Below are positions 58,865-64,000 of a stretch of DNA of 64,000 nucleotides, in pieces. The DNA is from UBA8752 sp002172485 (GTDB taxonomy: Bacteria > Bacteroidota > Bacteroidia > Flavobacteriales_D > Sanyastnellaceae). The notes beneath the pieces were generated by a model, which did no database searches, was not told where the DNA came from, and saw nothing but the letters and a program-made list of their open reading frames with translations. Made by a program: the position numbers and the translations under genes. Each line of letters opens with the position of its first letter. Within the stretch, counting starts at the first letter, position 1. The stretch is taken from assembly GCA_042089915.1 (NCBI GenBank), contig JBELJZ010000004.1, positions 1-64,000 of the forward strand. Direction: 5' to 3'.

Positions 58865-59281
58865 TCAAGGAAGGAGTCTGGCCGAATCCAGTTCGGTGAG
58901 CAAGGCGCAGTGGTCGGTTTGCCCAAACCAGCGCTTGCGCCTTTGAGCCACGGCTTGATAGACTGCCTTGCGAATGGGTTTTGGAACCCACCGAAGCCAC
59001 GTAAGCCAGCGCCAAGGCCTCCGAAGCTGGGTGGCGACAGCCAAGGCGGCATCCGCCCCTTCCAAAACACGCCCTTCGTTGTCCATCCAGAGAATGGAAG
59101 ACTGGTGTCCTGCGTATGGTGTCCCGGCCAACAGGCGGTCAGCGGTGTTGGAGGTGAGTGAAGCGAACTGGATGCTAGGCGCCGACTCTTTGGACAAGAC
59201 CCACAGTACGGCTCGGTTGCAGAGCACACACCTTCCGTCGAAGAACAGGATGGGGGCAGATGTTGAAGACCGCTCTCGCAT
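58865..59281 (-). CDS. DCC-family thiol-disulfide oxidoreductase (DUF393)
   Basis: 138 aa. Family signature FFDGRCVLCNRAV (DxxCxxC; Cys18, Cys21) at the N-terminus, then LTSNTADRLL, SILWMDNEGRVLEGADAAL and a C-terminal basic helix. The DCC family is thought to have a thioredoxin-like fold; its targets are unknown. It lies on the minus strand, in the gap between two tRNA-Ser genes on the plus strand. ATG 59281 gives the normal start. Confidence 0.85.
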   Translation of the reverse strand: MRERSSTSAPILFFDGRCVLCNRAVLWVLSKESAPSIQFASLTSNTADRLLAGTPYAGHQSSILWMDNEGRVLEGADAALAVATQLRRPWRWLTWLRWVPKPIRKAVYQAVAQRRKRWFGQTDHCALLTELDSARLLP

Positions 59282-59323
59282 TCGACGTGCAAGATCGCCC
59301 TCGGAGTGGATGGCGCCGGTCCC

Positions 59324-59331
59324 TATCTTCG
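59324..59331 (+). promoter_or_regulatory. -7 box (TATCTTCG) of tRNA-Ser (CGA)
   Basis: TATCTTCG ends seven bases before the mature tRNA 5' end. The same octamer is used by the DHH gene (40177-40184, minus). Confidence 0.5.
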
Positions 59332-59338
59332 CGCGCCT

Positions 59339-59426
<88 letters not shown>

Positions 59427-59430
59427 AGAG

Positions 59431-59457
59431 ACCCGGACTGTTTGGTCCGGGTTTTTT
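59431..59457 (+). terminator. Rho-independent terminator after tRNA-Ser (CGA)
   Basis: Eight-base-pair stem ACCCGGAC with GTCCGGGT, six-base loop, then TTTTTTC. Five bases after the tRNA. Confidence 0.75.
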
Positions 59458-59485
59458 CTTGGCCTTTCGAAAAGGTCTGCCCTAA

Positions 59486-59665
59486 ACTCCTCTTTCTGCC
59501 AACGCCTTCTGGGTTGTAGGGCGGGTGGATGTCGGTGGCCGGGATACCAGGACTTGCTCCCCACCAGAATCGAAGGCCTGCACCGAGGAGGATGGCGATG
59601 GGATTGTGACCTTCGCGGACCTCTTGATGATGCTGGGGGCCTCTGGTCAAGCCTGCGGCGAGTGA
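59486..59665 (+). pseudogene. 3' remnant of a secreted protein with a Cys-framed dockerin-like tail
   Basis: Open frame of 59 codons plus stop without a start or signal peptide. Its end reads ACTEEDGDGIVTFADLLMML then GASGQACGE, with a calcium-loop-like DGDGIVTFADLL between two cysteines. The same pattern closes the GH16 protein at 61820 (CPDNNGDGLIGVGDVLILL, then SAFGNFC). It fills most of the 283-base gap between the tRNA and the GH16 gene. Probably the left-over 3' end of a deleted gene. Confidence 0.5.
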
Positions 59666-59708
59666 GCTTCAGCCTTTGAGCCGTATCTTCAATGGAGCGC
59701 CTTACGTC

Positions 59709-61820
59709 ATGCGGCACCTCTTCCCCACCCTGTTTTTCCTGTTGGCTGCGCTTTGGCTGCCTGCCCAGACGTGGACACTGTCCTGGAGCGATGAGTTCAA
59801 CGGCTCCACGATTGACAACAGCAAGTGGGACTACGACCTCGGAACTGGGGCCGCGCAGGGGCTCTGGGGCTGGGGCAACGGCGAGTTGCAGTACTACACC
59901 GATGACACCGACAATGCGGATGTGGTCAATGGTGAATTGGTCATTACGGCGCGTCAAGAAAACTTCGCCGGCAGCAACTACACCTCGGCGCGGATGGTGA
60001 CCCGCAACAAATTCAGCCAGACTTACGGCAAGTGGGAGGCGCGGATGGATTTGCCCACGGGGCAAGGCATCTGGCCCGCGTTCTGGATGCTCAGGGAAAA
60101 CAACCCGTGGCCCGGCGAAATCGACATCATGGAGGTGGTCGGTCATCTGCCCGGCAACTGCTACGGCACTGCCCACTGGGGCGAGATCGGCAATGTCCAG
60201 AGTTCAGGGGGCGTCATCACCTCCCCGGACTGGACCACGGACTTCCACACCTACACCGTCGAATGGTGGCCCGACCACATTCGTTGGTCCGTGGATGACC
60301 AAGTCTACTTTGAATTGGACCGCACCCAAGTCACGCCGGCCAACCCCTGGCTCTTCGCAGAGGACTACCACATGCTGCTGAACGTGGCTGTCGGTGGCAG
60401 TTGGCCGGGCTCGCCCGATGCCTCCACGGTGTTTCCGCAGGAGATGCGGGTCGATTGGGTCCGGGTCTACGAGCATGTGCCCGAGCCCCAGCCGGTGACC
60501 TTTCGGGTCGACCTGTCACAAGAGTCCCTTGGTTCTGGAGATCAGGTCTATGTCACCGGCTCCTTCGACGGTTGGGCCGGGAGCCAGCACGCATTGCAAA
60601 ACCAAGGCAACGGCATCTGGACCACGACATTGGAATTGCCTCAAGGCCTCCACGAATACAAGTTCACGATCAACGGGTGGAGCGGCAGCCAAGAGTGGTT
60701 CACGCCCGGCGACGAGGGCACGCTCACGGGTTACGGCGACAATGACACCGATGTCAACCGCTATGTCGACGTCGGCTGGCAAGGCCTCCAAACGGATGTC
60801 GATTGCTTTTCTTCACCCGAAGGCTGTCCGGGTTCCGGCGGCGAAGGGTGCACAAATTCGGATGCGTCGAATTATTCCATCGCAGCCACGGTGGACGATG
60901 GCAGCTGCACGTATGACGTCACCTTCCGTGTGGACTTGAGCGAGGAGGACGCCGTGGGCCAGACGGCCTACCTCAATGGCGGATTCAACGGCTGGTGTGG
61001 CGACTGCAATCCGATGTTCGACCCCGAGGGCGACGGCATCTGGGAGCGAACCGTGGCCCTGCCTGCGGGCTCCCATGAATACAAGTTCACCACGGAAGCG
61101 TGGAGCGGCTTGGTCGAGGAATTTGCGCTCGGAACGCCGTGCACGAACTCCACCTATGACGGACCGACCGTCTACACGAACCGGGTGGTAGAGGTTGTTT
61201 CGTCGCCTGTCGACCTTGAGGCAGTCTGCTTCAACAGCTGTGAAGCCTGTGAGCCTGACGTCGTCGAGTACCAAGCGGTGACGTTTCGTGTGCAGATGCC
61301 CGACCCGTCCCTCGACGCTGTGGTCGAAGTGAATGGGCAGGAGTACGCGATGGCTGAGGCCATGTGGGGGGCGCGGGAAACGACGGTGAGCGTCCCAGGG
61401 GGTCAAGCCTTCTCCTACCGTTTCGGAACTCCCGCCGGCGTGCTGGGCGTCGCTTGGGAAACCGTGCCGTCGGGCTGCAACACGAGCGGGATGCGCTCCA
61501 CCACAGTCAACGGCGCTGTGAGCATGGGGCTCGTCTGCTTCGGGGAATGCACGGCCTGTCAGGGGTGCGCCGATCCGTTCGCATCGAACTTCGACCCCCT
61601 CGCCGACCCCAACTCGTCGGCAGACCAATGTGCTGGCTTGGCGGAAGCCGGTTGCACCTACCCCTCGGCGACCAACTACAACCAGACGGCCCAATGGGAC
61701 AATGGAAGCTGCGTCTTCACTGGGACAAATCCCGATTGCCCGGACAACAACGGCGACGGCCTCATCGGCGTGGGGGATGTCCTCATCTTGTTGTCGGCTT
61801 TCGGCAACTTTTGTGACTGA
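59709..61820 (+). CDS. Secreted GH16 family glucanase with E-set/CBM-like modules and dockerin-like tail
   Basis: 703 aa. Signal peptide (about 1-20). GH16 catalytic domain at about 22-258: FNGSTIDNSKWDYDLG, GKWEARMDLP, catalytic EIDIME (Glu137, Asp139, Glu142) and DWVRVYEH. Then two modules of the form VTFRVDLSxE..YVTGSFDGW..HEYKFTING (about 262-350 and 412-495) and a third, shorter module, separated by GCTNSDASNYSIAATVDDG-type spacers. It ends with a Cys-framed CPDNNGDGLIGVGDVLILL tail. Hydrolyses beta-1,3- or mixed-linkage glucan such as laminarin, by family. No classical T9SS tail is present. A TATCTTCA box lies 17 bases before the ATG. Confidence 0.9.
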   Translation: MRHLFPTLFFLLAALWLPAQTWTLSWSDEFNGSTIDNSKWDYDLGTGAAQGLWGWGNGELQYYTDDTDNADVVNGELVITARQENFAGSNYTSARMVTRNKFSQTYGKWEARMDLPTGQGIWPAFWMLRENNPWPGEIDIMEVVGHLPGNCYGTAHWGEIGNVQSSGGVITSPDWTTDFHTYTVEWWPDHIRWSVDDQVYFELDRTQVTPANPWLFAEDYHMLLNVAVGGSWPGSPDASTVFPQEMRVDWVRVYEHVPEPQPVTFRVDLSQESLGSGDQVYVTGSFDGWAGSQHALQNQGNGIWTTTLELPQGLHEYKFTINGWSGSQEWFTPGDEGTLTGYGDNDTDVNRYVDVGWQGLQTDVDCFSSPEGCPGSGGEGCTNSDASNYSIAATVDDGSCTYDVTFRVDLSEEDAVGQTAYLNGGFNGWCGDCNPMFDPEGDGIWERTVALPAGSHEYKFTTEAWSGLVEEFALGTPCTNSTYDGPTVYTNRVVEVVSSPVDLEAVCFNSCEACEPDVVEYQAVTFRVQMPDPSLDAVVEVNGQEYAMAEAMWGARETTVSVPGGQAFSYRFGTPAGVLGVAWETVPSGCNTSGMRSTTVNGAVSMGLVCFGECTACQGCADPFASNFDPLADPNSSADQCAGLAEAGCTYPSATNYNQTAQWDNGSCVFTGTNPDCPDNNGDGLIGVGDVLILLSAFGNFCD

Positions 61821-61839
61821 ACCGGTCTCATACCCGGCA

Positions 61840-61847
61840 TAGATTGA
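61840..61847 (+). promoter_or_regulatory. -7 box (TAGATTGA), 5 bases before ATG
   Basis: TAGATTGA-ACGCC-ATG at the methyltransferase gene. Confidence 0.4.
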
Positions 61848-61852
61848 ACGCC

Positions 61853-62413
61853 ATGGCCGCTCAACACCAAGACCGCTGGTCTTTCCTGGTTAACTTTCTG
61901 AAGCACCCTCTGCGCAATGCCAGTGTGGCGCCAAGCAGCCGCATCGCCGCCCGCAACATGCTTCGCGGCATCGACGTTGAAGCCCTCACCCACGTCGTCG
62001 AACTCGGCCCAGGCACGGGCAGTTTTACCCGTGAGCTTCACGATCGCCTTCCGAAAGATTGCCAGGTGCTCGTGATTGAATTGGATCCCGGCTATGTCGC
62101 TCGCCTGCAAAAGCAATACGGCGACCGATTTGAGATTGTGAAGGCCAGCGCGCACGAACTCGACGAACTCATTCACGAACGCGGTTGGCCCAAGGTCGAC
62201 CTGATCGTCTCCGGCCTTCCCTTCTCGCTGCCGCCTGAGGTTCGAAAATCACTGTGGAGCGTGCTTCAAGGCCGCACGGATCAAGGCACCATCTACCGTT
62301 GGTTCACTTACATGCCGCCCATCATGAAGTGGTACTATCGGCAGTTCGACCTGCACCTCGTCCGTAGGGTCTGGGCCAACCTCCCCCCGATGTGGATCTA
62401 CTCGGTGAACTGA
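61853..62413 (+). CDS. Class I SAM-dependent methyltransferase, phospholipid N-methyltransferase-like
   Basis: 186 aa. An N-terminal segment FLKHPLRNASVAPSSR typical of PmtA/rRNA-dimethyltransferase-like proteins, then the SAM-binding motif VVELGPGTGSFTREL, VLVIELDPGYVARLQ and DLIVSGLPFSLPPEV (motif IV). The short C-terminal region fits the PmtA group that methylates phosphatidylethanolamine. Substrate is inferred. ATG 61853 is set by the -7 box; TTG 61844 lies inside it. Confidence 0.8.
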   Translation: MAAQHQDRWSFLVNFLKHPLRNASVAPSSRIAARNMLRGIDVEALTHVVELGPGTGSFTRELHDRLPKDCQVLVIELDPGYVARLQKQYGDRFEIVKASAHELDELIHERGWPKVDLIVSGLPFSLPPEVRKSLWSVLQGRTDQGTIYRWFTYMPPIMKWYYRQFDLHLVRRVWANLPPMWIYSVN

Positions 62414-62416
62414 GGC

Positions 62417-62587
62417 TCACTTCTGCTTGCGGCGGTTGATCAGGACGAGAACGGGAAGTGCGATCGCCATACCGGCGAAAATGGCCATGGAATTCATGCG
62501 GTCAAGGTCGCCTTCAGCAAGCGGTCCGGCAGGTGCAAGATGTTGGAGTTGTTGGTCGTCAGTCTGTGAACGGTCCACGGACGTCAT
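62417..62587 (-). CDS. Small membrane protein
   Basis: 56 aa from ATG 62587 (73 aa from ATG 62638). A polar N-terminal half (DRSQTDDQQLQHLAPAG) and one C-terminal membrane helix (MNSMAIFAGMAIALPVLVLI) followed by NRRKQK, so the helix and a basic tail face the cytosol. No family recognised. It converges on the methyltransferase with a 3-base gap. Function unknown. Confidence 0.5.
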   Translation of the reverse strand: MTSVDRSQTDDQQLQHLAPAGPLAEGDLDRMNSMAIFAGMAIALPVLVLINRRKQK

Positions 62588-62647
62588 CCGCTGGAGGCGC
62601 AACCCTTCCCCGGGCTCAGAGGTTCGTTCTGAGTACATTGCACAGCC

Positions 62648-64000
62648 TTGGACTTGAACCTAAACCTGCCCCTCGCACTGGCCCTGATGTGCCTGACTGT
62701 GATGACGTTGCCTGCGCAGATTGTCATCAATGAGTTCTCCTGTTCGAATTACTCGCTCAACATCGCGGGCAACAATGAGGACTTCGTCGAGCTCTTCAAC
62801 GAGACGGGAGCTCCTGTGGACATCGGCGGGTGGCACTTGTCTGATCGAGTGGACAACCCCACCAAGTTTGAGATCCCGGCCGGAACGGTCGTTCCGCCGA
62901 ACGGCTTTCTCGTCATCATGTGCAGCAGCGAAGCGCAGGCGGGCAACCTCTATGCTGGCGGCTTCCTCAACACGAGTTTCCGCATCCACCAGTGCAAGGA
63001 GGAGTCGGTTGTCTTGGCGGATGCGATGGGGGGCATTGTCGAGAGCTACACTTACGGCACGGACATTTCGCCCAACCAGCAGGACCACAGTTGGGCGCGG
63101 GAGACGGATGGCAGTGGCGACTGGAAGGTCTGCACGAACCCCACTCCCAATGCCACCAATGCGGGGGCTGTCGCGGCCATGTACGATGGTTACGCCCCTG
63201 CCCCGACGATGAGCGAGGCCCCTGGGTACAGCGCAGCCGCTATCAATTTGGACATTTCCGGTCCTGCAGGCATGGACATCTATTACACGTTGGATGGCTA
63301 TAAACCGTCGGACATGTCGTTGTCTTATGTGGCGCCGATCGGGCTGTTTGAGACGACCGTGGTCCGCGCGATGGTGGTCGATCCCACAGGATCGCTTGCG
63401 CCGAGTTTTGTCGAGACCAACACCTATTTCTTCGGAGATGACAGCCACGCGATTCGGGTGGTCAGTGTGAGTGGTGACGGTTTGGAGGACGGTGAATGGT
63501 TTGGGGATGAGCCCATGCACATCGAGTTCTTCCACGAGGACGGTTCGTTCTGGGTGGAGGCCGAAGGAGACTCCAATGAGCACGGCAACGACTCCAATGC
63601 CTACCCACAGAAGGGGTTCGACTACATCACCCGTGACCAGATGGGCTACGACGATGTGGTCGATGCAGACTTGTTCCACATCTCCAACCGCGGCAAGTTC
63701 CAGCGCCTGATTTTCAAGGCGGCAGCCAACGACAACTACCCTTACTCCGGAGGTGCCCACGTGCGGGACGCTTATGTCCAGACGCTGAGTGCGCTGGCGG
63801 ACTTGCATTTGGACGAGCGAACCAGCGAGAGCTGCATCGTGTACATCAATGGCCAGTACTGGGGCGTTTACGAGTACCGAGAGAAGGTCGATGACAGCGA
63901 CTTCACCCGCCGCTACTATGACCAGGGGCGCTATGACATCGATTTCCTGAAGACCTGGGGCGGAACATGGGAGGAATACGGTGACGGCGCAGATTGGTAC
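62648..64000 (+). CDS. Secreted CotH-kinase/lamin-tail protein (3' end outside window)
   Basis: 451 codons are visible. A signal peptide (about 3-24, LPLALALMCLTVMTLPAQ) is followed by a lamin tail domain (about 25-135; IVINEFSCSNYS, EDFVELFNETG, GGWHLSDRVDNPTKFEIPAG), a beta-hexosaminidase C-terminal-like module (about 190-265; IYYTLDGYKPSDMSL), and from about 275 a CotH kinase-like domain (FKAAANDNYPYSG, YINGQYWGVYEYREKVDDSD). The start is TTG 62648 or 62654; ATG 62684 falls inside the signal peptide. A TACATTGC box (62634-62641) lies six bases before the first. Surface or secreted protein; T9SS tail would be outside the window. Confidence 0.82.
   Translation, partial: MDLNLNLPLALALMCLTVMTLPAQIVINEFSCSNYSLNIAGNNEDFVELFNETGAPVDIGGWHLSDRVDNPTKFEIPAGTVVPPNGFLVIMCSSEAQAGNLYAGGFLNTSFRIHQCKEESVVLADAMGGIVESYTYGTDISPNQQDHSWARETDGSGDWKVCTNPTPNATNAGAVAAMYDGYAPAPTMSEAPGYSAAAINLDISGPAGMDIYYTLDGYKPSDMSLSYVAPIGLFETTVVRAMVVDPTGSLAPSFVETNTYFFGDDSHAIRVVSVSGDGLEDGEWFGDEPMHIEFFHEDGSFWVEAEGDSNEHGNDSNAYPQKGFDYITRDQMGYDDVVDADLFHISNRGKFQRLIFKAAANDNYPYSGGAHVRDAYVQTLSALADLHLDERTSESCIVYINGQYWGVYEYREKVDDSDFTRRYYDQGRYDIDFLKTWGGTWEEYGDGADWY

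Overview
The window reads as a contiguous piece of chromosome from a G+C-rich member of the Bacteroidota, most likely Flavobacteriales. Three things point there. Secreted proteins carry type IX secretion (T9SS) C-terminal domains of type A (10191-12179, 12245-15091) and of the gliding-motility-associated type B (22214-24892). Lineage families are present: DUF3276, DUF5683, WbqC, the GldI-like FKBP lipoprotein next to a DHH phosphoesterase, and the Bacteroidota Ate-like transferase. Promoter boxes fit the Bacteroidota TAnnTTTG -7 element. No phage, insertion sequence, integrase or CRISPR array was seen. Most of the window is dense housekeeping DNA with short gaps, and the accessory content is mainly secreted proteins and a few gene remnants.

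Layout: 1-5000 holds a truncated LytTR regulator, clpS, a T9SS-type secreted VCBS/ASPIC/SprB protein, rpe and coaE. 5000-5330 is a graveyard of two unrelated gene fragments. 5355-10187 has an NfeD/SPFH/aldehyde dehydrogenase operon, an Ate-like aminoacyl transferase and exonuclease III. 10191-15091 has two minus-strand T9SS cargo genes, a pentaheme cytochrome and a VCBS/ASPIC protein. 15198-20072 has mtaB, lgt, an inositol-phosphatase-family gene and an ECF sigma operon. 20076-24892 has msrB, a DEAD-box helicase and a PKD-repeat protein with a type B T9SS tail. 24938-31352 has DUF3276, an MBL hydrolase and the parA-parB-DUF5683-dapB-lepB-wbqC cluster. 31312-37814 has an orphan RelE/ParE-like gene, gcvT, a ComB-like gene, a zinc phospholipase C-like gene, a tRNA-queuosine mannosyltransferase candidate, dnaA with DnaA-box-like sites upstream, and a low-molecular-weight phosphatase. 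37818-42732 has two FKBP-type lipoproteins with a DHH phosphoesterase, nth, an ATP-grasp-like unknown and a FISUMP-domain protein. 42809-49891 has thrC, thrB, thrA, fabI and a GlcD-type oxidase on the minus strand. 49939-64000 has a DPP-IV-type peptidase, a POT transporter, a thioredoxin-like protein, citrate synthase, an enoyl-CoA hydratase, an M15-like protein, a sterol desaturase, two tRNA-Ser genes around a DCC protein, a GH16 glucanase, a methyltransferase, a small membrane protein and a truncated CotH/lamin-tail protein.

Functional themes are threonine synthesis from aspartate (complete thrABC), chromosome replication and segregation (dnaA, parAB), oxidant and DNA repair (msrB, xth, nth), lipoprotein and exported-protein processing (lgt, lepB), and N-degron recognition (clpS plus an Ate-like transferase). 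The most unusual general signal is regulatory. Many genes have a -7-like box ending only 3-6 bases before the start codon, which predicts leaderless or almost leaderless mRNAs. One divergent pair (40170 and 40195) even has overlapping -7 boxes in a 24-base gap.
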